Below, one piece after another: positions 19,962 through 28,392 of a stretch of 64,000 bases of DNA (its first letter is position 1; each line of letters starts with the position of its first letter). This DNA comes from Oceanobacillus sp. Castelsardo (GTDB taxonomy: Bacteria > Bacillota > Bacilli > Bacillales > Amphibacillaceae). A model generated the notes under the pieces. That model did no database searches. It was not told the origin of the DNA and saw only the letters and a list, made by a program, of their open reading frames with translations. The position numbers and the translations under genes are program-made. The DNA lies in the NCBI RefSeq assembly GCF_001659985.1, contig NZ_LYCS01000005.1:255317-319316 (forward strand), given 5' to 3'.

Positions 19962-20700
19962 CGAATCCACCCCTTCTTGTTCTTTGTTGTTGGAAAGCCG
20001 CCTTGCCTTCAGCTATATCCTTATCACTCACTTGAGAAATAACCCCAATAACAGGTAGCCCAAGTTTCTTCTCCACATCTTCTTCCGTTGTCACTGTGTT
20101 ATCTAAGTACTCAAGTAAGAATGTTAGACCAACACCAACCATGATTCCTAGAACGATAGCGATTACTATATTAAGAATTGGATTTGGAGCAACCGGAGTA
20201 GGACTTTTAGCAAGTTCTGCTTTCGTTAAAATGCTTACGTTATCAACTCTCATGATTTCCGGAATATTATGCTGGAATGTTTCCACTATAGTATTTGCAA
20301 TTTTTACAGCTGTTGCAGGAGTTTCATCTGTTACTGTAACTGTAACCACTTGGGAATTATCTGCACTTGTTACATTAATTTTATCTTCAAGCTCTTCAGA
20401 AGTGTATGTTAGATCTAAACTTTCCACAACTTCATCTAGGATTGCTGAACTTTTAATAATAATGTTATACGTATTAATTAATTGTACATTCGATTGAATA
20501 TCACCTGTTGTGTATTGTGTTGTTGGATCCTGTTGTTTCTGATTAACAATAAATTGCGAACTAGATTCATAGGTTGGGGTTAATAAAAAATAACTAACCA
20601 CAGCAGCTACGATGGCTGCACCTAATGTAATAGAAAGGATAAGTAATATTCGTTTCCTTAAAACCTCGAATATTTCCTTCAAGGAAATTGTTTCTTCCAT
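19939..20700 (-). CDS. Wzz-like chain-length modulator (CpsC/CapA/YwqC type)
   Basis: Membrane adaptor that activates the tyrosine kinase and controls polymer chain length. The 253-residue protein has a first membrane helix (about 17-38), an external Wzz domain (about 40-170) and a second helix (about 178-200) preceded by the SPTPVAPNP motif of polysaccharide co-polymerases. A short cytoplasmic tail follows, carrying the kinase-activating region. It is the first gene of the capsule operon, with GGAGG seven bases before its ATG and a probable extended -10 promoter at 20775-20783. Confidence 0.95.
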   Translation of the reverse strand: MEETISLKEIFEVLRKRILLILSITLGAAIVAAVVSYFLLTPTYESSSQFIVNQKQQDPTTQYTTGDIQSNVQLINTYNIIIKSSAILDEVVESLDLTYTSEELEDKINVTSADNSQVVTVTVTDETPATAVKIANTIVETFQHNIPEIMRVDNVSILTKAELAKSPTPVAPNPILNIVIAIVLGIMVGVGLTFLLEYLDNTVTTEEDVEKKLGLPVIGVISQVSDKDIAEGKAAFQQQRTRRGGFDGAQKTV

Positions 20701-21315
20701 GTCTTTACCTCCAAGATTTGCTATTTTTCTATGATTTATGCGTTAATTTCTTGATTAGTTAACTACAGTATGGAATTATAACATAACAAATTCGTTTGAG
20801 GTATGCCTTTTCTGAAATTTAAATCGAGATTTTGTCGTTTTATGGGGGGCGTTCAGAAATTTTATTAATTAAATGCTTGATAGATTTATGTTTGGTCGCG
20901 CTTACATTATGGCGGTGAAGTTTTTGGTTATAATGGGTAATTTTTGTTAATTTGGTGATGGGTGGGGATTTGAATCAAACGTTTGTTTAAAGTATCATTT
21001 TCTAGAATTACGATAGATCAAACATTTGTTTTACATACACCGCTCAACACCGATACCGATATTTTTCCGTCTACTTCTATTTTTCTACCATTTACACTAA
21101 CAAATACCGACAAGTTTCCTCAAACTCTAGTTATTGTGCTTTTTCCAAACGAACATTTGATTTAATTCCATTATAGCCTCATAGCAAACCAATACTCACT
21201 TTTTAACCTTAGTCACTCCAACTTAGTGTAAGGTTCTCCCTCCTATCATCTAGAAAAAAATGTCATATCATGTATAATGATAGTAAATTTCACTATATTA
21301 GAGGGGCCTATTTTT
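20701..21315. promoter_or_regulatory. Divergent control region between capsule operon and TPR gene
   Basis: A 615-base gene-free region with no convincing ORF. It contains CAAACGTTTG at 20976-20985, CAAACATTTG at 21019-21028 (43 bases further on) and CAAAC-GAAC-ATTTG at 21146-21159, besides the motif at 20787. These CAAA/TTTG inverted repeats look like a set of operator sites for a dimeric regulator serving both divergent units. The regulator is unknown. GAGGGG at 21301 is the ribosome site of the TPR gene. Confidence 0.45.
20775..20783 (-). promoter_or_regulatory. Probable capsule operon promoter, extended -10
   Basis: On the minus strand the sequence TGTTATAAT forms an extended -10 element about 75 bases before the first capsule gene. 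No good -35 box is present, as is typical of extended -10 promoters. A CAAA-CGAA-TTTG inverted motif (20787-20798) lies immediately upstream and could be an operator. Confidence 0.5.
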
Positions 21316-23154
21316 ATGAGAATTATGAAGAATAAGAGAAGAAAGAGGAAAAAATCAATTCTATTAATCTTAATAAGTGCTCTTACCATCGGAGTTGCTG
21401 CTTTTTTTGCGATACAAGTCGTGCAGTCTGATTCTCCAACAAAATATCTAGCGACAGCTAAAGAAGCATTGGATAAAGAAGAATACGAAAAAAGTCTCGA
21501 GTTATTTAAAAAGGTTCTTGAGGAAGATGCATCCCATACCGAAGCACGGACCGGTCTTGCTAGTGCCTATATGGGATTGAAGCAATACGACAAGGCCGTT
21601 GGAACATTAGACGAAGGGATAGAAATAAAACCGAAAGAACCACAGTTTTACTATTTTTTATCCTTGGCGCATGAAGGTTTGAATGATTTGCCACAAGTCA
21701 TACAAACATTAGAAGACGGAATCGAAGCAACCAATAATGAGGCACTAACCGAGTTGATTGACCAACTAGATTCCAATATAACAATTGCACCAGAAAGACA
21801 TTACATCCAAAAGGGCCATAGCCGCAATATTGTAATGGAATGGGAAAAGAGTGATGGATCCATCCTCCCAGTTGAGGCAGAATGGGATTTAGAGAATGAG
21901 GATTATGGTTCAATAGAAGATGTATCAAAGACAGTCATGACATTTCATGCGGAAGAACTTGGAACGGTGGCTATTTCCGCAAAAGTTGGCCCATTCACAA
22001 AAAAGGATGAATTACATATTGAGGAACAAGTAGTGGATAAGATGACATTCACACCAGAAGAAATCGACCCTCTTTCCATTAATCAAGAATTGGAATTAAC
22101 GGTTACTGGTGTGGATGCGGACGGAAAGGAAATGGAATTGAACCCCGAATGGAGTTCAAGTGACGAAGAAATCATCGAGCTATCCGCCAAAGATGGAATT
22201 GCAGTTACTGCTAAAGCAATGGATGAAGGTGTTACAAGCCTTACAGTAACGTACCAAGATTTAGAAAAGGAACTAGATTTCATCGTAGAAGGGAAAAACA
22301 AGTTTGTTAAAACAGAGGTGCAAGGAGAAGGAACTATATCCGTCTTTCCTAATGAAACGAGTTACCCAGTTGGAACGGACATCACATTAGAAGCAAAACC
22401 GAAAGCCGGCTACGAATTTGTCAGATGGGAAGGTGACGTTACTGGGACCCAGAATCCACTAAACATGACATTGGAATCTAGTATTTCTGTTGTGGCAGTG
22501 TTTGAACCAGTAGATCAGGCTACATTAAATCTTTCTATTTCTGGTGAAGGAAACATTATTCGGGATACATTAGACAGTCATTTTAAACAGGGAACATCCA
22601 TTGCTCTTTATGCACAACCGAAATCCGGTTGGGTATTTAGTCATTGGGAAGGATCAGAAAATGGAAATATGGCAAGAATACAAGTATTGATGGATGGAGA
22701 TAAAGATATTCGAGCTGTATTTGAAAAGAATGGTGACACGTCCCCTACCATTAGCCCAAGTAGTAGTTATAGTGGGTCGACAAATAATGGCGGATCAAAC
22801 CAAAGTACCGGAACGAATGAATACAGGAATTCATCAAGTTCCAGTTCCAATTCTAGTTCCAACACCTATCGTAAACCATCTGGAAATGAACCAAATACAA
22901 ATTCTAGTTCAAAGCCTTCGAATAAAGGGGATAGTAAACCAGTAGAGAACGACAAACCAAAAGAAGAAACCAAACCGGTAGAAAAGCCGAAGCCAGAGGA
23001 AAAGCCGGAACAAAAACCGGATGATAATAAACCGGATAAAGAGGAAGCCAACCCATCAACAGGAAATGACAAGGATGAAATAGATAAAGGCGAAACGGAA
23101 AATCCAGAAGATACGGAAGCTGGGGATAATGTGAACGATAGCTCTGGTGATTAA
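21316..23154 (+). CDS. Membrane-anchored TPR / Ig-like / InlB-type repeat surface protein
   Basis: A 612-residue protein of unknown role. A very basic N-terminus (KNKRRKRKK) is followed by a membrane anchor (about 14-34), tetratricopeptide repeats (about 40-145), a Big-2-like immunoglobulin fold (about 225-325) and two bacterial repeat domains of the InlB B / Flg_new type. Each of the latter has the pattern GxGTI...YxxGTxITLxAxPKxGYxFxxWEG (about 325-390 and 395-460). A Ser/Asn/Gly-rich stretch and a Pro-Glu-Lys-rich tail that likely spans the wall complete it. GAGGGG nine bases upstream supports ATG 21316. It is divergent from the capsule operon, so it may organise assembly proteins at the surface (inference). 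Confidence 0.85.
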   Translation: MRIMKNKRRKRKKSILLILISALTIGVAAFFAIQVVQSDSPTKYLATAKEALDKEEYEKSLELFKKVLEEDASHTEARTGLASAYMGLKQYDKAVGTLDEGIEIKPKEPQFYYFLSLAHEGLNDLPQVIQTLEDGIEATNNEALTELIDQLDSNITIAPERHYIQKGHSRNIVMEWEKSDGSILPVEAEWDLENEDYGSIEDVSKTVMTFHAEELGTVAISAKVGPFTKKDELHIEEQVVDKMTFTPEEIDPLSINQELELTVTGVDADGKEMELNPEWSSSDEEIIELSAKDGIAVTAKAMDEGVTSLTVTYQDLEKELDFIVEGKNKFVKTEVQGEGTISVFPNETSYPVGTDITLEAKPKAGYEFVRWEGDVTGTQNPLNMTLESSISVVAVFEPVDQATLNLSISGEGNIIRDTLDSHFKQGTSIALYAQPKSGWVFSHWEGSENGNMARIQVLMDGDKDIRAVFEKNGDTSPTISPSSSYSGSTNNGGSNQSTGTNEYRNSSSSSSNSSSNTYRKPSGNEPNTNSSSKPSNKGDSKPVENDKPKEETKPVEKPKPEEKPEQKPDDNKPDKEEANPSTGNDKDEIDKGETENPEDTEAGDNVNDSSGD

Positions 23155-23202
23155 TATAGTAGACTGGAATAACATGAAGTTAAAACAGTCGTAAAATACT
23201 TA

Positions 23203-23244
23203 GGCTACCAACCCACTACATTGTAGAGGGGATTGGTAGCTTAT
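23203..23244 (+). terminator. Rho-independent terminator
   Basis: GCTACCAA and TTGGTAGC form the outer stem, with an inner CTACA/TGTAG pair, followed by TTATTTCTT. It lies about 50 bases after the stop of the TPR gene. Confidence 0.7.
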
Positions 23245-23347
23245 TTCTTAGATACCTCACTGTTTTATAGGTTCTTTTATTGTTAACATTGATTAGTTCC
23301 CCTTCTACAACGTTACCCATAGGTCGCTCGTCCCTCTAAAATGAATA

Positions 23348-23395
23348 AACCGCATGAAATCTATTTTTAATCCCTGATTTCATGCGGTTTTTTTA
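23348..23395 (+). terminator. Second strong hairpin terminator
   Basis: AACCGCATGAAAT and its exact complement ATTTCATGCGGTT surround a 16-base loop and are followed by a T run. No gene lies directly before it apart from the TPR gene, so it may be a backup terminator or end an unseen small RNA. Confidence 0.7.
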
Positions 23396-23634
23396 TTCTA
23401 TTTTCTGACGGTTTATTTCTCCCAAACAATACGTTCCTTACTACTCTTTAAATTAGATAATCATGTTTCGAAAAAATGGATTACTTATAGAAAGAAGGTA
23501 ATTATAGTATCAGCTAAATTATCTATATAATCATAAGGAATATTTTTTTATACAATAAACGTATATGCTTTGTCCTTAAGTATGATATCCCCAATTTGGT
23601 AACCGTTCTAAATAGCACCCTATTTTCACTAAAT

Positions 23635-23815
23635 TTGATTAAAAGTATATATTTATGTATAATAAGCTATAGAAATGTATACAAATAAAAGAAAGCCGAG
23701 GCGTTGGTAGCACCTCGACTTTGACAGCATATCCGTAGTGGTACGGCCACTGTGGAACTAGAGTAAATAATCCACCCTTTGTTCAACAGTGGAGACGGGT
23801 GGATTATTTTTTACT
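23635..23815 (+). ncRNA. Candidate antitoxin-like small RNA with promoter and terminator
   Basis: TTGATT at 23635-23640 and TATAAT at 23658-23663 are separated by exactly 17 bases, giving a strong promoter. A GC-rich stretch with AAGCCGAGGCG...CACCTCGAC and GTAGTGGTACGGCCACTG hairpins follows. A terminator at about 23770-23812 (AATAATCCACCC / GGGTGGATTATT then Ts) would end a transcript of roughly 145 nt. The layout resembles antisense RNAs of type I toxin-antitoxin loci in Firmicutes, whose 3' end overlaps the toxin mRNA; a hydrophobic mini-ORF lies on the opposite strand immediately beyond. Confidence 0.55.
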
Positions 23816-23905
23816 TATTTCTTTAATTAGTACGACGACTAGATTGATGAAACCTACGATGAATATACCTGTTGTGTATAGAACAACAACTTTATTAAAC
23901 CCCAA
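23816..23905 (-). pseudogene. Hydrophobic mini-ORF, possible type I holin-like toxin (decayed?)
   Basis: A minus-strand frame of 29 codons from TTG 23905 to TAA 23816 encodes one very hydrophobic helix ending in a charged tail (GFINLVVVLIKE), resembling small 'putative holin-like toxin' peptides. There is no ATG or GTG in frame and no ribosome site, and a TATAAT sits directly before the TTG, so expression as drawn is doubtful. The hairpin at 23770-23812 would serve as its terminator. I consider it a toxin relic or a toxin with an unrecognised start. Confidence 0.4.
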
Positions 23906-24250
23906 GATTATATAGCTTGTGAAACCACTTCAATTTCACATGCTATTTTTATTTTTGAGATTATCCCCCTATTCCATATTATTCTTTATTTCCATGATTC
24001 CTTCCAACGGTAATTCTGCTGCCCAAGCTATCATTTCTAAGTCTATTCCCGTTCTTAAAGACCTACGTACAAATATTCCTCTCGCTCCTTTCCCATTCCT
24101 TTCTCCTCCAGTCCATTACTCCTATTGGCTAAACTAGCACAACCTAGTTAGTTTTTAATAGATTAAAAGCTCCCCACCCATGCGAGAAAGGAAATGAAGA
24201 TAGGGTTTATTAGTCTATGACAGGTCGACAGGGACAACGGAAAAAGATAA

Positions 24251-24700
24251 TGCTGATATACTAAGATAGAGCACCGATATATCAACCTCGTATACTGATA
24301 TATCAAGATAGAGCACTGATATATCAACCTCGTATGCTGATATAACAAGATAGAGTACTGATATATTAACCTCGTATGCTGATATATCAAGATAGAGCAC
24401 TGATATATTAACCTCGTATGCTGATATAACAAGATACAGCACTGATATATTAACCTCGTATGCTGATATAACAAGATACAGCACTGATATATTAACCTCG
24501 TATGCTGATATAACAAGATACAGCACTGATATATTAACCTCGTATGCTGATATACCAACATAGATCACTGATATATTAACCTCGTATGCTGATATACCAA
24601 GATAGAGTACTGATATATTAACCTCGTATGCTGATATACCAAGATAGAGCACTGATATATTAACCTCGTGTGCTGATATACGACAAGAAGCACCGATAAG
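24251..24700 (+). repeat. Intergenic 21/42-bp CTGATAT array A
   Basis: About 22 copies of a CTGATATA core spaced exactly 21 bp. Two alternating half-units (TGCTGATATA-ACAAGATA-type and GCACTGATATATTAACCTCG-type) make a 42-bp period. Units in the middle are almost identical; the two ends are more diverged. Because 21 is a multiple of three, frames stay open on both strands and give artefactual repetitive ORFs. It sits between the toxin-like locus and the 3' end of the second mnaA gene, with cores reading opposite to mnaA. Confidence 0.95.
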
Positions 24701-24766
24701 TTGATCTTTCTACACCCTGAACCCAAAATACGAGTGAAGGCTGCCCCTCACTCGCATTTTACTCTC

Positions 24767-25894
24767 CTATTTCTTTGCCATATACGTTACAATGGCATCC
24801 GCAATTCTTCTAGATGCTTCCCCGTCTCCATAAGGATTAGACGCTCTTGCCATCCTATCATGCGCTTCTTCATCACTCAACAATTCATTAGCCATATCAA
24901 AAATGGTATCCTCATCCGTTCCAGCCAATTTCAACGTCCCAGCCTCAATTCCCTCAGGCCGCTCTGTCGTATCACGCAAAACTAACACGGGCACACCTAA
25001 TGACGGCGCCTCTTCCTGCACCCCACCAGAATCTGTTAAAATCAAATGCGCACGTGCAGCAAAGTTATGGAAATCCACTACACCAAGAGGTTCAATCAAT
25101 TTAATCCGATCATCATTGCCTAAAATTTCTTTCGCTGTATTTTGCACAACTGGATTTAAATGTACTGGATAAATAACCTGCACATCATCATGTGCTTCTA
25201 CTAATCGCTTAATCGCACGAAACATTTGGTTCATATTTTCCCCAAGGTTTTCCCTTCGATGTGCAGTCATTAAAACTAATCTGTCATCACCTAGGCTATC
25301 TAGGATCTTACTTGAATAGTTTGGATCTACTGTAGTTTTCAGCGCGTCAATTGCGGTATTACCAGTTACAAATATAATATCTTCTGCTTTATTTTCATTT
25401 AATAGATTTCGCTTCGACTTCTCAGTAGGAGCAAAATGCAAATCCGCAATGACTCCCGTTAACTGACGATTCATTTCTTCCGGATACGGAGAATACTTAT
25501 TCCATGTACGAAGCCCCGCTTCCACATGACCAACAGCAATTTGATTATAAAAAGCAGCTAATGATGCAACAAAGGTTGTACTCGTATCTCCATGCACAAG
25601 GACAATATCCGGTTTTGTTTCTTTCATTACTTTATCTAGCCCTTCTAAAGCACGAGTTGTAATTTGTGCTAAAGACTGTTGTTTTTTCATAATATTTAAA
25701 TCATAGTCAGGAGTAATATCGAATATCTCTAATACTTGATCTAACATTTCACGATGTTGTGCAGTTACGGTAACAATGGATTCAAATTCAGTTGACCGCT
25801 TTTGTAATTCAAGAACAAGTGGCGCCATTTTAATCGCTTCCGGTCTCGTCCCAAAAACAGTCATAACTTTAATTAATCGCTTCAATGAATTCAC
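24767..25894 (-). CDS. mnaA: UDP-GlcNAc 2-epimerase (non-hydrolysing), copy 2
   Basis: Produces UDP-ManNAc, the donor for TagA in teichoic acid linkage units. The 375-residue protein shares all motifs with copy 1: GTRPEAIKMAPL, VHGDTSTTFVASLA, HVEAGLRTWNKYSPYPEEMNRQ, TAHRRENLGENMNQMF, DSGGVQEEAPSLGVPVLVLRDTTERPEG. It differs at many other positions and has a longer N-terminus (MNSLKRL), so the copies are old paralogues or of separate origin rather than a recent duplication. It is monocistronic, with the repeat array on its 3' side and a dispersed repeat upstream. Assignment to the wall teichoic acid pathway is inferred from the neighbouring genes. Confidence 0.95.
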   Translation of the reverse strand: MNSLKRLIKVMTVFGTRPEAIKMAPLVLELQKRSTEFESIVTVTAQHREMLDQVLEIFDITPDYDLNIMKKQQSLAQITTRALEGLDKVMKETKPDIVLVHGDTSTTFVASLAAFYNQIAVGHVEAGLRTWNKYSPYPEEMNRQLTGVIADLHFAPTEKSKRNLLNENKAEDIIFVTGNTAIDALKTTVDPNYSSKILDSLGDDRLVLMTAHRRENLGENMNQMFRAIKRLVEAHDDVQVIYPVHLNPVVQNTAKEILGNDDRIKLIEPLGVVDFHNFAARAHLILTDSGGVQEEAPSLGVPVLVLRDTTERPEGIEAGTLKLAGTDEDTIFDMANELLSDEEAHDRMARASNPYGDGEASRRIADAIVTYMAKK

Positions 25895-26011
25895 TCCAAA
25901 TTTTTATTATATTCAGGACAAGTGTATGTATATTATGAGATCTATGTCAATATGATTGAATATAAATTTAAATAAACTTTATATTACTTACCTTATTGTT
26001 ACATAATGAAG

Positions 26012-26224
26012 CTCAAAAGCGCAAGCGCCCGTTTAGCGACGTACGGACTGGACTAAGCCGCAGGAGATAAAGGAAACACGACGAACGGAGTGAGTCGATG
26101 TTGACTTTCACCACAAGGGTATAAGTGCGACTAAGCCTCTGGTTTCACCATTCGGCAAGTCTTCTTTATCGTACGGAGGTGAAGGAAGTCTCGCTAGTCG
26201 CTGGGCGCTGGAGCTGGACGTGGC
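26012..26224. repeat. Dispersed Bacillaceae-type intergenic repeat, about 210 bp
   Basis: GC-rich block in an otherwise AT-rich spacer, starting AAAAGCGCAAGCGCCC and ending GGGCGCTGGAGCTGGACG. The ends are inverted and complementary (GCGCCC...AGCGAC against GTCGCTGGGCGC), so a transcript would fold end to end. I recognise the end sequences as a family scattered in many Bacillaceae genomes; copy number here needs a search. No ORF of note. The rest of 25895-26446 shows only AT-rich leader sequence with AAAGGGG ahead of the next gene. Confidence 0.75.
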
Positions 26225-26446
26225 TAATTTTGCTTATAAATATTAATAATGTTAATTTATAGTTCACGGTTAATAATAATGAACAGCAAAAATACTATTC
26301 CTAGTTCGTTTCACTCTTTTTTTCCATCATTCGACAATTCTTACACATTTAATCATTTACGAAAAAATAGATTCATAGTAAAATAAAGTTTAGGTTTTTT
26401 GATTTTTTTAATTATCCTATCAAAAATTTAAAGGGGATTAAAATAA

Positions 26447-27493
26447 ATGTCTAAACGACAATTAAACGAATCGACACGAATCGTAAGGCGTAAGAAAAAA
26501 CGCAGAGTTCGTAAACGTATCTATCTAATATTGTTACCAATTGTCATTGTATTTGTAGGTATATTATCATACGCATCTTATTTATATATAAAAGCTGACT
26601 CCATTTTCTCCAGTGCATTTGAAGATGATGGAAGAGAAAAATCAGATTTACGAGAAATTCCGGTCGACCCGACGAAAGATAATGTTTCTGTTCTTATCAT
26701 GGGAATCGACTCCAGTGAAAAACGTGGAGCATCTGAGAAATCTAGAACAGACGCATTAATGGTCGCTACGTTAAACAAAAAGGAAAATAGCATTAAGCTT
26801 TTAAGTATTCCACGTGACTCACTCGTCTATATTCCAGGAGTAGGCTATGAAACGAAAATCAATCACGCACATGCTTATGGCGGCACAACTGCAACTATCG
26901 ATACGGTCGAGAGTCTTTTAGATATTCCGATTGACTACTACGTGAAAGTGAACTTCGAAGCGTTTATGGAAGTGGTAGATGCAGTCGGCGGAATTACAGT
27001 AGATGTTCCGTATGAGTTCAAAGAACAGAACTCAAAAGACAAAGCAGACGCGATTCACCTTTTACCTGGGGAACAGAAGTTAAATGGCGAAGAAGCTCTA
27101 GCATTAGCACGTACTCGTAAAAAAGATAGTGATATTATGCGTGGCCAACGCCAACAAGAAATTATGAAAGCAATCATCGCCAAAGGTGTTTCCGTACATG
27201 GAATCATGAATATTGATGATGTCATTGAAGCTGTTGGCGGCAACCTAACAACGAATATGAGGTTTGGTGAGATGAAGAGTTTCATCACATACGGAACTTC
27301 AGGTAAGTCACTAGATATCGAAACATTAACGTTAGATGGTTCTGATTATCAACCTGGGCGTACGTATTACTATAAATTAGATGAGCTAGCTCTAGGAGAA
27401 ACCAAACAAACATTACAGGCACATCTAGATATTATTGATGATCCAACGCTAAGTAGTCCTACCCAAACAACAACTGGGGAAAATCCTTATTAG
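26447..27493 (+). CDS. LCP (LytR-CpsA-Psr) family glycopolymer ligase
   Basis: A second LCP ligase, 348 residues. It has a highly basic cytoplasmic tail (RRKKKRRVRKR), an anchor helix (about 25-50) and the LCP domain from about 80 to 290. Motifs visible are MGIDSSEKRG, SRTDALMVATL, SIPRDSLVYIPG, KINHAHAYGG and ALARTRKKDSDIMRGQRQQ, including the conserved arginines that bind the pyrophosphate. A Thr-rich C-terminal tail ends the protein. AAAGGGG precedes the ATG and a strong terminator follows, so it is monocistronic. It is more TagU-like than the capsule-operon copy by context, since it faces the teichoic acid genes. Confidence 0.92.
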   Translation: MSKRQLNESTRIVRRKKKRRVRKRIYLILLPIVIVFVGILSYASYLYIKADSIFSSAFEDDGREKSDLREIPVDPTKDNVSVLIMGIDSSEKRGASEKSRTDALMVATLNKKENSIKLLSIPRDSLVYIPGVGYETKINHAHAYGGTTATIDTVESLLDIPIDYYVKVNFEAFMEVVDAVGGITVDVPYEFKEQNSKDKADAIHLLPGEQKLNGEEALALARTRKKDSDIMRGQRQQEIMKAIIAKGVSVHGIMNIDDVIEAVGGNLTTNMRFGEMKSFITYGTSGKSLDIETLTLDGSDYQPGRTYYYKLDELALGETKQTLQAHLDIIDDPTLSSPTQTTTGENPY

Positions 27494-27524
27494 AACCCTC
27501 TAATAGTATAATTCCCTAAATACG

Positions 27525-27563
27525 AAAAAGGAAACTTGTCTTTAATGACAAGTTTCCTTTTTT
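27525..27563. terminator. Bidirectional terminator
   Basis: AAAAAGGAAACTTGTC and GACAAGTTTCCTTTTT form a perfect 16-bp stem with a six-base loop between the convergent LCP and tagH genes, so it can serve both. Confidence 0.92.
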
Positions 27564-27570
27564 ATATGTC

Positions 27571-28377
27571 TTAACTTTTTTGGAATAGTACTTCTTTCTG
27601 ACGCTCTATTCCTTTTTCACGATACTCTTTTCTCTCTTGATTACTCATTTTCTTCCATTGATTTAAAAAGTCCTGATATTTTGGAATAACCTCTTCTACC
27701 GTTCCGAAGTCTTTTACCATTCCATATTCCAACCATAATATCTTTTCACAAAACTCTTTCATCTGTCCAAGCGAATGACTAACGAAAATCATCGTCTTCC
27801 CTTTTTGCTTAAATTCCTTCATCTTATTCAAGCTCTTCTCCGCAAAGGCTTTATCCCCTACGGATAATGCTTCATCGATGATTAATATATCAGGATCCAC
27901 ATTAACCGAAATCGCAAAACCTAAACGTGATTTCATCCCACTCGAATAAGATTTTACAGGCTGATCAATAAACTTCTCTAATTCCGCAAACTCAATGATT
28001 TCTGGCTCTAATTCTTTAATTTGTTTTTTATTAAAACCAAGCATGAGTAATTTTAGTTCTATATTATCTCTACCAGACAAATCATTTTTCAGTCCAGCCG
28101 AAACAGCAATTAAGGAGGATTGTCCATTCACTTGTACATTCCCTGAAGTTTCCGGAACAATTCCTGCAATGATATTAGATAATGTCGATTTACCGGATCC
28201 ATTCGTTCCGATGAACCCAATAATGTCGCCTTTTTCCGCTTCAAAATTCACATTCGCAAGCGCGTAGAAGTCATCGCCGTAACTCTTAGGTGTGATCAAG
28301 TCTAATAGACGCTCTTTCGTTCCATGATATAATTTATATTTTTTTGTTACATTACTTACAATAATCGCTTTTTCCAT
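27571..28377 (-). CDS. tagH: Teichoic acid ABC exporter ATP-binding subunit
   Basis: Energises export of lipid-linked teichoic acid together with TagG. The 268-residue ATPase has Walker A GTNGSGKS, the Q-loop region, signature SSGMKSRLGFA and Walker B DILIIDEALS with the H-loop VSHS. It resembles TagH in the segment around LKNDLSGRDNIELK but lacks the long C-terminal extension of the 527-residue Bacillus subtilis protein, ending shortly after the ATPase core. The likely start is ATG 28377; a GTG at 28386 is too close to the AAAGG. It directly follows tagG. Confidence 0.93.
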   Translation of the reverse strand: MEKAIIVSNVTKKYKLYHGTKERLLDLITPKSYGDDFYALANVNFEAEKGDIIGFIGTNGSGKSTLSNIIAGIVPETSGNVQVNGQSSLIAVSAGLKNDLSGRDNIELKLLMLGFNKKQIKELEPEIIEFAELEKFIDQPVKSYSSGMKSRLGFAISVNVDPDILIIDEALSVGDKAFAEKSLNKMKEFKQKGKTMIFVSHSLGQMKEFCEKILWLEYGMVKDFGTVEEVIPKYQDFLNQWKKMSNQERKEYREKGIERQKEVLFQKS

Positions 28378-28392
28378 AACATTCACAAGCCT

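Noticed and set aside
20983..21165. 60-codon ORF in the divergent control region
   Set aside because: No ribosome site; it covers the putative operator motifs and has no recognisable sequence.
23919..24137. 72-codon plus-strand ORF
   Set aside because: No ribosome site, low-complexity hydrophobic translation and no family resemblance.
24163..24652. Two overlapping repetitive minus-strand ORFs (YQHTRLIYQ- and ISAYEVNIS-type)
   Set aside because: The 21/42-bp period keeps several frames open at once; no ribosome site, and the peptide simply mirrors the DNA repeat.
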